Shown: in pieces, positions 12,801 to 33,765 of the stretch
Position numbering within the stretch: the stretch's first letter is position 1
Layout of the letters: every line of letters begins with the position of its first letter
Assembly: GCA_019914945.1 (NCBI GenBank)
Contig: CM034103.1
Span: 16,644,785 to 16,708,784 of the forward strand
From: Typha latifolia
Lineage: Eukaryota > Streptophyta > Magnoliopsida > Poales > Typhaceae
Reading direction: 5' to 3'
DNA length: 64,000 nt
Program-made: the position numbers and the translations under genes
The notes under the pieces: generated by a model
The model's database searches: none
Told to the model about the DNA's origin: nothing
The model's input: the letters and a program-made list of their open reading frames with translations, nothing else

Positions 12801-13051
12801 CACCAGGGTGAGCTCCCTTTTGGACAAAGGCGAAGCTAGCATCGCCTAAAACCGTAGAAATGCTTGCTTACTTCCGATGGAACCGTGGCTAAAACCCTAG
12901 AAAGGACGAGGAGGAGGCAGAAGAGTTACCGGCAAGAGAGAGAAGGCCAGACGAGGTTGTGGTTCGCGAGCCAGTCGTAGAGGACGGGGACGAGGGATTT
13001 CCACTGCGTGTACCTCTCGTCCACCGTCGTTCTCCCACCTCTCTCCCTCAT
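6855..13051 (-). CDS. MSI4: WD40 histone-binding protein MSI4/FVE
   Basis: Fifteen exons encode 464 residues: 13051-12930, 12684-12621, 11910-11824, 11506-11444, 10926-10861, 10764-10690, 10479-10404, 9956-9740, 9468-9387, 9222-9149, 8966-8855, 8732-8658, 8207-8128, 7470-7371, 6956-6855. Phases close through every junction and end in TAA. The N-terminus (VDERYTQWKSLVPVLYDWLA) is the histone H4-binding helix of RbAp46/48-type proteins, followed by WD repeats with LIWD, VVLWS, LILWD and NVWD ends. A serine-rich insert (SASKSPGSPGSSGSKAAAKS) between repeats is characteristic of MSI4/FVE rather than MSI1. FVE works with Polycomb PRC2, histone deacetylase and CUL4-DDB1 complexes and controls flowering time through FLC-type genes and cold responses. 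Intron 11 uses a GC donor. Confidence 0.96.
12732..12900. promoter_or_regulatory. Cluster of telobox motifs in FVE intron 1
   Basis: AAACCCTA occurs at 12732, 12776 and 12892, with a one-base variant (AAACCGTA) near 12848, mostly within the context GGCTAAAACCCTAGAAA. Teloboxes near plant gene starts are bound by TRB/AZF-type factors that can recruit Polycomb. The motifs are seen directly; function is inferred. Confidence 0.45.
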
Positions 13052-13189
13052 CTCTCGCTCTCTCAACTCGGCTATCTTAACTCTTAAGCTTGGCTTGCGG
13101 AGGAACTACCGAGTCGGGGACTTACCAACTTTTTGAACTGGACTAGACAGACTGCAGTATAATGGACGTACAGGCAGGTGTCGGTTTAC

Positions 13190-13266
13190 TGGGCCAGGAC
13201 TAGGAGTCTTTTTGTGTGTTAAATTACCTACGCAATGGGTTTATTAATGGGCCATTCAATGGCCCA
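13190..13266 (-). promoter_or_regulatory. Site II (TGGGCC) elements upstream of FVE
   Basis: TGGGCC at 13190-13195 and 13248-13253, and the reverse form GGCCCA at 13261-13266, lie 140-215 bases upstream of the FVE start codon. This arrangement is typical of broadly expressed plant genes. Confidence 0.4.
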
Positions 13267-13980
13267 ACTAAATAACTCACTTCTACGTCCCTCGCTCTCT
13301 CCTCGCTTTTCTTTTTCTTTTTCTTTTCTACTGATTTTAATCGATCACATTTGAATTTTGTGTCCGATGAAGATTTTTACATAATTGCCACTTCATTCTC
13401 CTAAATATCATAATTATCATCAACTTATTTATGTTCTTTTAAAAACATCGTTCATTTAGTTAAATTTAATTAATCGTGACTCTTACTCTTGCATAATTAT
13501 TTTAAATAGTTTACAAGTTATCCGATATCATACCTAATACAATGAAACATATTTTATTTTATGTGATATAAACATTATTAAAAAAATTACTTTATAATGA
13601 AGGCTATTTTAGTCATTTATATATGTTTTGTTATATTTAATAAGAATCTACAAGAAATATTTTATAAAAAAATAACTAAATGAAAATTTTAAAAGAGTCA
13701 AACAAAATTTAATAGCAGTTCTAATATTTTAAAAAAATGTAATGATAATTATGATATTTTAAAAATTATCAGCGCCAATTCTATAAAAATATCTATTTTA
13801 ATTGAACTTGGTGAGAGGTAAAATAGTTATAATTTGTCTTGTGTTATTATAGAGGTGTAAATCACTTACTGAGCTACATAATATTATAAGACAAATATAA
13901 ATTTTAAAAAAATTTCTAATAATATGACCACCCAATAGTTGACGAAGATAGCACTAAGTAGATTTAATCGATGGTCAACT

Positions 13981-15035
13981 CTAGGGCTGTAAACTAGTTG
14001 AGCTCAACTCGAAATTAATCAATTCAACTCAAGCTTAGCTAGAGCTTAATTGGAGGAGGAGAAGGCGCAACGGGAACGGCGACTTACCAAAAAAGGAGTA
14101 GGAGGCGGCGATGACTTATCAAAAAAAGAGGAGGAGGCGAAGGCGACTTGCTGATGAAAGAGGAGGAGGCGAAGAAGGACGAGGAGTTGAATGAGGAAAA
14201 TGATCATGAGATTGACGTTAATGGAGAAGGAGGAGGAGCCATCGATAATTGGAGGATGAAGAGGAAGAGGAGGATGCTCAATTTGTTGGAGAGAATTTTA
14301 TTAGACTTAAGATACTTATACTATTAAATAAGAGTGACAAGTTATCCCTAGGCTTATTTTAAGAGAGAATGAATCTCATATTACAATTTTAATCTACTGT
14401 TTGGTTTATACAAAATTATATACGTGGTAACTAAATATAATTACATTATTATCCTCGGTAAAGAAAAATAGTAAGGTCAATTACTTTTTTAAACTATTAT
14501 TGATTATCGCAAACTTAAATTATATCATGTTCAATTTAAAATAATCAAAATTAAAATCAAAAGTAATACAAAACAATAGAATAAGTTATATAAAAATGTT
14601 TAATAAGAAAAATAAAAAATATATATTTTTAAATACAACAATCATTAACAATATAAAATATGAAAATTTTAAAATAAAAATAAATTTTGAATAATTAAGA
14701 TTATTATAATTAATATATCTAAAATTATTATTTCTTATAAATAGACAATATAGTAATAATTCTGTTACCCTTCGCATTGGGATATATCATCGCATCCCTA
14801 GATGGGTGGCTAAATAGAGACTTTTTAAGATAACTAATTCAATCCTATTATAAATATATTTATATATAATGTATATTAATACATATATAAATATTATTAA
14901 ATGCTATATTTATGCTCTGAGCTGATGCTGAGCAGGCTTTAATTTTGACTTCGGCTCAGGCTAAACTCTAAATTTAAATCGAACCTTAAAATAAAGCTCA
15001 ACCTAAATTGAGCCGAGTTCGAGCTTGTTGCTGCT
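13981..15035. mobile_element. Candidate decayed non-autonomous DNA transposon
   Basis: The left side begins with CTAGGGCTGTAAACTAGTTG followed by GAGCTCAACTCGA-type sequence; the right side carries the opposing AAATTGAGCCGAGTTCGAGC. Such AGCTCGAGCCGAG-rich subterminal sequence with a GGGTGTAAAC-like tip is common at the ends of plant hAT-like elements. No transposase frame and no clear target-site duplication are visible, so this is tentative. Confidence 0.3.
14078..14172. repeat. Degenerate purine-rich tandem repeat
   Basis: About three copies of a 30-35 base unit of the form GGCGACTTA.CAAAAAA(G)GAGGAGGAGGC. Copies diverge by several substitutions and small indels. It lies within the candidate transposon. 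Confidence 0.5.
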
Positions 15036-15429
15036 AATTCGGTCTTCCCAATCTTGGATGTGATTTGTTTAAATAAATAAGCGAAAAAGGAAATAAAATA
15101 ATGGGAAAGATATCCAACTTTTATTAGGCAGATTCGATGTAACATTAGCATATCAAGAAGACAGTGATCCTACTAAAATTATTCTCACTCTATAAGTATA
15201 GCTTAACAATTAAAAAATAATAATTTTATTTTCACTTCTTAAACTATTATTTTTTTAGTGACCCTTTAAATTTTATTTTGGTACATAATCACTAACTTTA
15301 AAAAATATCTCATTTTATTCCTTCCGTTAGGTTTCTGTTACATATTCCTTTCAATAAGTTGTCACGTAATATAATAAAAATGCCTCTCATAAGCTAAGTC
15401 ATGAAAAACTAAGAGAAATTTTTATGATA

Positions 15430-16645
15430 ATAAAAATACCCTTATCAAACACCAAATTCTCTTCTAACACTGTCACTGATTCCTCCACCCAAATCACCAT
15501 CGTCCACACCTCCTCCTACACCGCCATCGCCATTAAACCCTCAACCCTGCCCACTTCCACCACCATCGCCGTAGCTGCCAGATCCTCCTCCTCCTCTTCC
15601 TCCAACCCCTCTTGCACCATCACCACCAACTCCACCGACACCACATCCTCCTCCATGACCCCTTCCACCACCGACTCCTCCGCCGCCACAACCGAAACCA
15701 CCACGACCCCCAACACCACCTCCAGTTCTAAACCCTCCTCCATAACCACTTCCAACGTCGACTCCTCTAACGTCGCCACCACCAAATCATCCTCCTCATA
15801 CTACTCCTTCTATAGCACCACCATCACATACTCCTCCACCAGCTCCAAATCTTCCACCACTTCCACCTCCACCTCTGAGTCAACCACCACCACGACCACC
15901 ACCACCGAAAACCTCCAGCACTCCCAATTCCACCCCCTACCTACACCACTTCCACCACCGACTACTCCTCCACCGCCACCACCAAATCCTCCTTCCTTCC
16001 TGCACCAGCACGTCCACCTACTCTTCTACCAGCTCCAAATCCTCCACCACTTCCATCTCTGAGTCTACCAACACCAACACCACCCCCAACTCCACCCCCT
16101 ACCTATACCACCTCTAGCTTTGAACCCTCTATCATAAACCACATTCGACCACCAACTATTCTGGCGCTGCCACCACCAAATCCTCCTCCTCCTATCTTCC
16201 TCCTATAGCACCACCACCACCAGCTCCAAATCCTCCACTACTTCCACCTCCACCTCCTACTCCACCACCAAACCCTCCTTCATGACGACCACCTTACACC
16301 ATCTACTCCTCTACCTTCGCCACCAATCCTCCTCCTACTCCCCTCTTACAGCACCAACACCACCTATTTTCTTCACTAGCTCCAAATCCTCCACCACTTC
16401 CATCTCCACCTCCGAGTCCACCACCATGGAAACCTCCACCACCCCTAACTCCAACCCCTACCTACACCACCTCCAGCTTCAAATCCTCATCCATGACCAC
16501 TTCTACCACTGACTCCTTCTCCGCCGCCGCCACCACCAAATCCTGCTTGTAAGTTAGCTCCAAATCCTGCACCACTTGTACCACGACCTCTCAAAAGAAA
16601 TAAAAGAAGCACAGAGAGGAGAGAAAGAGATGCGAAGGGGTGCAT
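15430..16645 (-). pseudogene. Decayed glycine-rich cell-wall protein gene
   Basis: The minus strand has an ATG at 16645 followed by a signal-peptide-like segment (MHPFASLSLLSVLLLFLL) and then glycine-rich sequence (GAGFGANLQAGFGGGGGG). The frame stops at TGA 16489-16487 after 52 residues. Beyond it, glycine-rich coding continues for about 1 kb but switches frame and meets more stops. A repeat unit GGAGGTGGAAGTGGTGGAGGATTTGGAGCT-like recurs at roughly 16380, 16220, 16030 and 15840. This pattern fits a glycine-rich structural protein that has lost its frame. On the plus strand the same DNA reads as a threonine/serine/proline-rich frame (15424-16062), which I take as its antisense shadow. Confidence 0.7.
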
Positions 16646-17183
16646 AAGAAGCGAGGCTGGGGGCGGAGGAGGTGGGCGATAGTTTGACGGCGAGTTACGC
16701 GGGATAGAGAGAAGAGAGGAATAAATGCAATTTGGGTATGAGTGAAATGAAGTAATTTGAAAAAATATATATTATATTATCTAAGCCACTTAATTATCCC
16801 ATCATTTTAAATTAAGGGGTAATTTAGTCATTTTTTCGATTTCATCTATGGCATGACGTATTTTTAGTAATTGGGTTGCCATTAAATAGGTCGAGGGATA
16901 AAAATGAAATTATACTTAAAAGAATTCAAAAAATCTGAACCTGAAATCAGTTTTGCAAATAACACTAATAAAATGAATAAGTAAACAAATAAAAGGATTG
17001 TTCAATAATCTGCAGGCAATCTTATGATTTAAGATACCAGTTATAGTACAATAACTCCATTTATGATCGATCAACAGAATGATCATCTCCAACCTTGTCG
17101 TACAAAAACAACAAGAAGTCCCATGGCGGTCCTAAATTCTATATTAATGGATGATTAAATAATAACCACATCAATCCAAATGA

Positions 17184-18182
17184 TCAGAAGGAAGAGAACC
17201 CTAAACCTAACCTGCAATGCAAAGATTCTACCGGAGCTCCGGCATTCTTCGACTGTTCGTCGTCGTCGTCTCCCATCTCAAGAGCCTGCCTCACTTCGAA
17301 TACATCGACGAGAGGCTTCATGTCATCCTCCTCTTCCACCTTGCAGTGTTGTTGCAGTTGGAGACCTAACATGGACGAGTCGGACGCCTCAATATCCATC
17401 CCAATATTATTGCAATTGTCATTGTTGTTGTTAATGCTATTGTTATCGCTGTTGCAATTGTTGTTGTTGTTGTTGTTGTTATTGTTCGCGTCATCGCCGT
17501 CTGTGCCTTGATAATAGAAATAGTCATAGTACTGCTGCTGTTGCTGCGGGTTGTCATGCAATGGAAGAACGGGATTGGTTTGCTGGTCGCTGTACATGGC
17601 ATCGACGACGACATCATCACTGCTAGCAAGGAGGAGAGCGGAGCTGGTGCTGTCAAGATCCGATGCACCACCGGGATTCAATGCTGCATGCGCCTGTGAA
17701 CGACAGATGGAGAGCTGATGCTGCACGTATGCCAGTTCGGCGTAGCCGAGCTCTAGCTGTCGCTCGAGCTCGAGGATGATACGATAGCATCCACCAACGG
17801 GGTCGTACGCGCGGGCGTTAGACTGGAAGATGATAGACCGCATGGCTTCAGCGCGCTGCACGGGTTCAAGGGGCTTGATGATGTTGAGGATGTTTCGGAC
17901 GCCGAAGAGGCGGTGCGCGTTGAGGAACTGGCGCTGCTGGTCGGCGGGGAAGTAAGGGGCGAGTGGGCAATCCGGGTTGCACTTGCGGCGTTGGTACTTG
18001 CACACGGCGCAAGCCTGGGTTGTAGTCTGGGATGTCGAGGAGGAGGACGAGGAGGAGGAATTGGAAGAGGAAGACCTTCGAGGAACTGGATTGGAGGGGG
18101 AAATGGTGGTGGTGGTGGAAATGATATGGGGGGAGGAGGAGGAGGAGGTGGTGGTAGTTGTAGTGGCCATGCTTGAGTTCAT
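17184..18182 (-). CDS. LOB-domain (LBD) transcription factor, class I
   Basis: Uninterrupted frame of 332 residues. A serine/threonine-rich leader (1-56) precedes the LOB domain: the zinc-binding-like C-x2-C-x6-C-x3-C block (Cys 58, 61, 68, 72), the GAS block around 84-130 ending in DPVGGC (127-132), and the coiled-coil LELERQLELGYAELAYVQHQ with leucine-zipper spacing, which marks class I. The tail is low complexity, with runs of glutamine and asparagine (ten Asn encoded by an AAC repeat), then acidic sequence. The leader before the LOB domain is longer than in most family members and resembles the LBD22/LBD27 branch. A second ATG (18170) is also possible. The expected intron inside the LOB domain is absent. 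LBD proteins bind DNA in the nucleus and set organ boundaries, pollen and root development. Confidence 0.92.
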   Translation of the reverse strand: MNSSMATTTTTTSSSSSPHIISTTTTISPSNPVPRRSSSSNSSSSSSSSTSQTTTQACAVCKYQRRKCNPDCPLAPYFPADQQRQFLNAHRLFGVRNILNIIKPLEPVQRAEAMRSIIFQSNARAYDPVGGCYRIILELERQLELGYAELAYVQHQLSICRSQAHAALNPGGASDLDSTSSALLLASSDDVVVDAMYSDQQTNPVLPLHDNPQQQQQYYDYFYYQGTDGDDANNNNNNNNNNCNSDNNSINNNNDNCNNIGMDIEASDSSMLGLQLQQHCKVEEEDDMKPLVDVFEVRQALEMGDDDDEQSKNAGAPVESLHCRLGLGFSSF

Positions 18183-19185
18183 GTTTGATTGGGCGATGGG
18201 GCGAGGTTGGTGGGCCTGCGGTTCCGGCGGGCCTTCGTTGGGGGGAGTTATCGATCGCTGCGCGCTCGGCTGGCTCGTAGGAAGGGGGACGAGCTAAAAG
18301 AGGAAGGGGGAGAGAGATAGACGATTAAAGAAGATCCGGATCCGATAAAGGAAACAGTCATACGTGAGATCGTGGCATTACGGATTCGTCGGAGGAGAGA
18401 GGGAGAGGGGTATGTTACTTTTTCTCTTCCTTCTTTTTTTTTCTTTGTTTTTCTATTTCCTTTCTTGGGTTGTTGGGACTGTTATCACACGTGTGTGGAT
18501 TGCATGTTGTGGTCTGTTACTGTCGTGCGATGGCGGAAAGAGTCAAAATTTCAAATTCCAGAGCACCCGTGGAATTATCCCATGCATGCGTAGTTTTTGT
18601 TTGTCTCCCCTACCCTATCCCTATGTAACCAACGTACGCCAGACATGCAGTAATATTCTACATATTCTACAGATGAATGAGCTGCATCAGTTTGCTAGTG
18701 AACAATTGATCGTTTGATTAAATTTGTCATTTTGGATTCAGATTTAGCATACAAACCATCACACCGTCTAAAAGATAAATTTTTACTAATGGAAAGAATT
18801 TATTAACTCCATCTGTTAGTCAATAACATTCTAATTTGGTAATCTAAGAATATTGAACGACGTACATGACCTCAGATCCATCTTTCAATATTGGACTACA
18901 AAAATATACAACTATCGCTTCAATCAGTCGTACCAGGTATTGGAGCTTGCTGCAGCATCTGCATCAGCAGTCAATACACAATACAGATCATGAAAATAAT
19001 TGCTCATCAATCAAAACAACCAGCTATATAACTGCCGGCCCATGCTACAGCAGCATGTCTGGACCCCGAGATGCAGAGTTTCTCGTGTGTAAGAACATTG
19101 ATACTGATGCATCATTACGCTTAATTAGTGTCCCGGAGAGTATAATCACATAAACCATCAGTAAGAAAGCAATGTTTGTCCGTGA
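18183..19185. other. Intergenic DNA between LBD promoter and CwfJ gene 3' end
   Basis: Promoter side of the LBD gene (18183-18600) including a T-rich stretch at 18417-18470, followed by unremarkable DNA and the likely 3' untranslated region of the CwfJ gene next to 19186. No further gene is seen. Confidence 0.5.
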
Positions 19186-23159
<3,974 letters not shown>

Positions 23160-23790
23160 GGGCGGGAGACGAAGTAGAGCGACGCGTCACCAACTCTCCA
23201 CTCCGAAGTCTAGGGCTGGCTGGTAACGGATCTGGTTCAATTAGGGTTAATATAATGTTACCTCCGCACCCGCTAATAATATTATCGGACTCCTGGTCCT
23301 AACCCAATATTTAACTCAAAGCCTGGCCCTAATCGAACTCTCTGTGCATCCGAACCCATGAGATCTTAATCACTGTATTAACCTTAGATTAGCTTAGCGC
23401 TATTTTGAGAGTAAAACATAAGCTTTTATAATGCGAGCTATGTCATGGGAAGTAGAACCTAAATTAAATTTGTTAGCTAATCATAGGATTAGGTGCAGGT
23501 ACACATGGATGCCTCAAGTTTCCACTTACTCATTAGTGGGCGTGATCTCCAATGCATTTTGATAAGGAACACTCGTCCTCTCTGTTCCCTCCCTTGCAAG
23601 TCAAAATAAAGAAATGGTCCACAAAAAGAGCATCAGAATCTCTACTTTATATACAATTCGTCTAGTATATAAATTATTCCTACTTCCTCAGATGAAGAGG
23701 ACACCAAAACATTTTTGTTTGGAAACCAATCCCAGTGTCCGTCAAAATCAAGAACAATACATAACATACAATGGTCGGATGAGTTTAACT

Positions 23791-23828
23791 GGATTTGGAT
23801 TTGGATTTGGATTTGGATTTGGATTTGG
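23791..23828. repeat. (GGATTT)n hexanucleotide repeat
   Basis: Six perfect copies of GGATTT plus a partial unit. Not the plant telomere unit (TTTAGGG). Confidence 0.95.
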
Positions 23829-24824
23829 AGACAGTGAAAGATTTCTCAATAAAAATAATAAATAAATAAATGGGAGGCTTAGAATTAGGAGTTCGAGTCA
23901 GATGCCTCTACCACAAGTGCAATAGTGCATTTTGTTAGTGGTTTGATCGCACTACTAATTAGGAAAGCAGGAAGTAGGCCTTTTCGGGTACTTTTGATAG
24001 TGACACAAAGCATGGTATGCCGACGGTGGCCCACATTATTTCGCACACTCATAAATGAGAACAGAGGTGGAATTGGATTAAAATACTTATATCAACGCAT
24101 GCGTCGGTTACAGGTAATGTAATAAAAGTGCAATATTTTATTTTTACTAGAGCTTATCCGCCACGTGATTTACACGCTGACTCACGATTAGAACGCACTA
24201 GAAAGTAGAGGAGAGAGAAAGTAAAAAAAAAAAAGAACTCAAATCCACCAACCACATGATGAAGGATCGGATCTTTAAAAGGTTAGTAGATAGATAAGAG
24301 GGATTATTAAGAGGGTAATCTTGTGAGCTTTGTGTACTGTTAACCGTCCACCTCAAACTTTATGCAACTCCACCGAACACCTAACTGATGAACCATCCTG
24401 ACCTTGGATCTTGGGAGTTGGGTCTGTCTAAGTAGGTAGAATTATTTAAGTATGTTGTCTATTACCACCTGGAAGGAGTGATTTATTATTAGTAGGATAT
24501 ACTACATGGGTGTTAACTGTTAGAATTACGAGGTGCAAAATGGGATTTTTTTATAAAAAAATTCGTCGTAATACTACCCTGTCTTGGCCTCTGACCAAAC
24601 ATCGCTTTCCGTTTTCAAACGCAGCCCAAGTTGCACGCAAACGAAGGAAACCAAATGTCAGAATAGTTGCAAATTAAACCTCGCAAATCCCAACAACAAG
24701 TCTATTTAACTATTTGATGCACTTCACACCTCCATTTATTTATTCCTCTACCGAATCTTTGCTTCCTAATCAAAATACTGCAGTGAAACGCTACCTATAC
24801 TACTGTCCCCGTCTCGCTGCCAAC

Positions 24825-24873
24825 CTCTCTCTCTCTCTCTCTCTCTCTCCCTCCCCCCCGCCCCCCCCCCCTC
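24825..24873 (+). repeat. (CT)n and poly-C tract in probable ALE2 leader
   Basis: About 12 CT units followed by almost pure C, lying 310-360 bases before the ALE2 start codon. CT-rich leader elements are common in plant 5' regions. Confidence 0.8.
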
Positions 24874-25185
24874 TTGAGAGCTTCATCACCATGGTAGCTC
24901 TCATGGGTACTCTTATTTTCACCAGTTTTGATGATCTGTTGGCTGTTCGCTTCTGTTTCTGGACACCAATCGATCTTTGCGGACATGGATTTGCTTAAAT
25001 TTGTCTCCTTTAGCGCCTGCCCATGTCTTATCCTTTGTGGGTGCGTCGTTTGCCATCTTTTCCGGGTTCTTTGGCTCATCTGATACGGTTAAGTTGGGGT
25101 GGAGGAAAGGATAGAGGGTGGATTTCATGAATAGGTAGTAAAATACTCGCCTCTTGGTTTGTCTTAGCGAGAGGAAGTCAGTAAG

Positions 25186-31687
<6,502 letters not shown>

Positions 31688-32574
31688 TATTTCTTTATAG
31701 GACTTTGATTTTCCTTCGATAATAAAGATATGCACAGAGAATAAGCAAATTGGCTTCAGAGCAAGCAAAGGTCGAATATTGGAAGACCGAATTCGATTGG
31801 ATTCAGATAACACCATTGCTGGAGCTTGATTCTTTAGCTGCCTAGATATAGTTGGAACTGAATAGAAGCTGATACTTAATCTAAGTCGTTTTTCTTTTGA
31901 TCCCTACTACCACTACTGACTTTGTATTTAGAATGTGCTAATGGTTTGTGCAGTTATCCTTTCTTCTGACTTCATAGAAGTCCTGTAACGTTATTTTTTG
32001 CTCAAATGAGAAAAGTTTTTCCTTCAGAATCTGTTGCAATTTCTCAGTTACTTACTTTGGTGATTGCAATGCAATTTTTCTTCGTTTCTTCTCTCATTAT
32101 TATGATTATTATTATTTTGGTGGCTATGTACTTCACAACTGTCATTGCTGTCTAATAAATCATGGTAAATGCTCCGTTTGACCGTTTCCCCCAGTAGCGC
32201 GCGTAAATACCAACAGTTGTTCACATGAGAATCGAACGGATAGATTATTGGGCTACAGCGATGGTACATTTTCTTTTTCCAACCTTCGTATATATCTTTT
32301 TAGGATTAAAAAAATAAATAAATCTAAAACTATACTTTTCTAAAATATCTTAATAGGCCCAGAAATAACCAACGGATAAAGTGCCCTGATAGGCCCAGAG
32401 TTTGGTTTTAGTTGGGCCGCCTTGTGGTAAAGTTAAAAGCCTCGGGTCGTCATCCCCGATCTCTTACGGCTTGTGCTGCCGTCTCCGCTCCGCACCATAA
32501 AGGGAAGAGCTCGCGTTCCCTTTATTACTCTCACTACCCGGCGGCGATCTCTCTTTTGTCTTGCTACTTTTTAA
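31688..32574. other. ALE2 3' flank and DRG promoter
   Basis: 3' untranslated region of ALE2, then the DRG upstream region. Site II elements (GGCCCA at about 32356 and 32392, TGGGCC at 32413-32418) lie ahead of the probable DRG leader. The leader exon likely ends at 32574 where a perfect GTAAGT donor follows. Confidence 0.5.
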
Positions 32575-33739
32575 GTAAGTGCGAAATCCTAGGATCTGTC
32601 TCAACCTCTTTTATCGTCTTTTACTGCTTTCGATCCTGTCCCTGATTTGTTATCCTCCTGCATTCGGATGAGGAGGATGTGCTTGATTTCGTCCTTTTTA
32701 TTTTTCTCTCTTTACTCTTTTGATGGGGGAGAAAAACTGATCTGTCTAAAATTGTTCGTTGGTAGCAAATTCTATGAATAGTAGAAGGTATGTTAATCAG
32801 ATTAGTCATCAAGTGAGGGGGGATAAGAAGACTGGATAAGTAAGACTGCGAGAGGTCAGAATTAGGCTCGGTAAAGAGAATGGAAAAGAAAGGATTTTGA
32901 TTGGTTTATTCCCTTTTCCTTCAAATTTTAGAGTTTATTTAGTTATAGTGGTTGTAGAGAAGATTTAATAGTTGTCTCATGAAGGAAGATAGGATTCCAT
33001 TTGGGATCACTGATCAGGGGATCACGAAGAAAGAAAACACATTGGTTTGGTGATCGCCGAGACTAGAAATTCTAAATGACATAAGATGCTATATTATATT
33101 CTGTAGTTGTTTTTGAGGAAGATACTCCTTAAAACATTAGTCTGCAAAGTAAAAAAAAAAAACAGAGATCTCTTTGAACATCAGTGACATGCTTTAGTTC
33201 TGTATGCCTATATTATGTTTAAGTTATAAGGTAATTTTTGTAAAAGTTATGTCGAGGACAGAAGTTGACTATTTTTGAACATCTATAGAGCATCAACAAA
33301 GGAATAAAATGCAGTATTGTCCTGCAAATTTAATACTTGTTAATCTTGTAAGTATGGTTCTTGCAAGTCTTACAACTTGATTTTTCCATCTATTTACATT
33401 ATTTAGATATTATTTTCCTATCTCCTTTTTAAAATTCAAAGAGTGCAACTTGATGGGTTTTGATGGAATTTCTTGTGTTAGGAAGTAGAGATTCTATTTA
33501 GAATGACATATGGGTGTCAAGTTAAGCATTTAAATACTTGATAACATAGTATTGTTGCCACAGAGTCCATTGACTCCTTTCATTTGGTTTTTCAAGATTT
33601 TACCTTTTCTATAACCTTTACAGGTTCCTATCTTTCTTATATGTGTTCTGCATGTTATTTTTGTTCTAACAGTGACTCCCTTTAGGCTTTTCAATATGAG
33701 ATAGGCCAATTTGTGAACTAACTTCTTTCTTTTGTCCAG
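32575..33739 (+). other. Probable leader intron of the DRG gene
   Basis: A canonical donor GTAAGT at 32575 and a pyrimidine-rich acceptor TTTTGTCCAG ending at 33739 bracket 1165 bases of T-rich DNA; the exon that follows carries the ATG at 33766. Leader introns of this size often boost expression in plants. Confidence 0.55.
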
Positions 33740-33765
33740 TCAGTTGTATTTAATACAAAATAAAG

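Larger units (their letters stand above)
13300..15429. other. AT-rich intergenic DNA with decayed repeats
   Basis: No gene supported. It holds a candidate degenerate transposon (about 13981-15035), a purine-rich degenerate tandem repeat (14078-14172) and long AT-rich stretches. Confidence 0.6.
23160..25185. other. Divergent intergenic region CwfJ / ALE2
   Basis: Shared upstream DNA of two divergent genes. It contains a hexanucleotide repeat (23791-23828) and a pyrimidine tract (24825-24873) in the probable ALE2 leader. Short open frames here have no family resemblance. Confidence 0.6.

Noticed and set aside
15424..16062. Plus-strand 212-residue Thr/Ser/Pro-rich open frame
   Set aside because: It is the antisense reading of the decayed glycine-rich gene; composition is driven by the GGN repeats and there is no signal peptide or family match on this strand.
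23791..23828. Possible interstitial telomere repeat
   Set aside because: The unit is GGATTT, not the plant TTTAGGG or its complement.
23880..23935. tRNA-like B box (GGAGTTCGAGTC)
   Set aside because: No A box or cloverleaf could be built around it.
24714..24998. Plus-strand frame over the CT/C tract
   Set aside because: Serine/leucine/proline repeats come from the microsatellite; it lies in the probable ALE2 leader.
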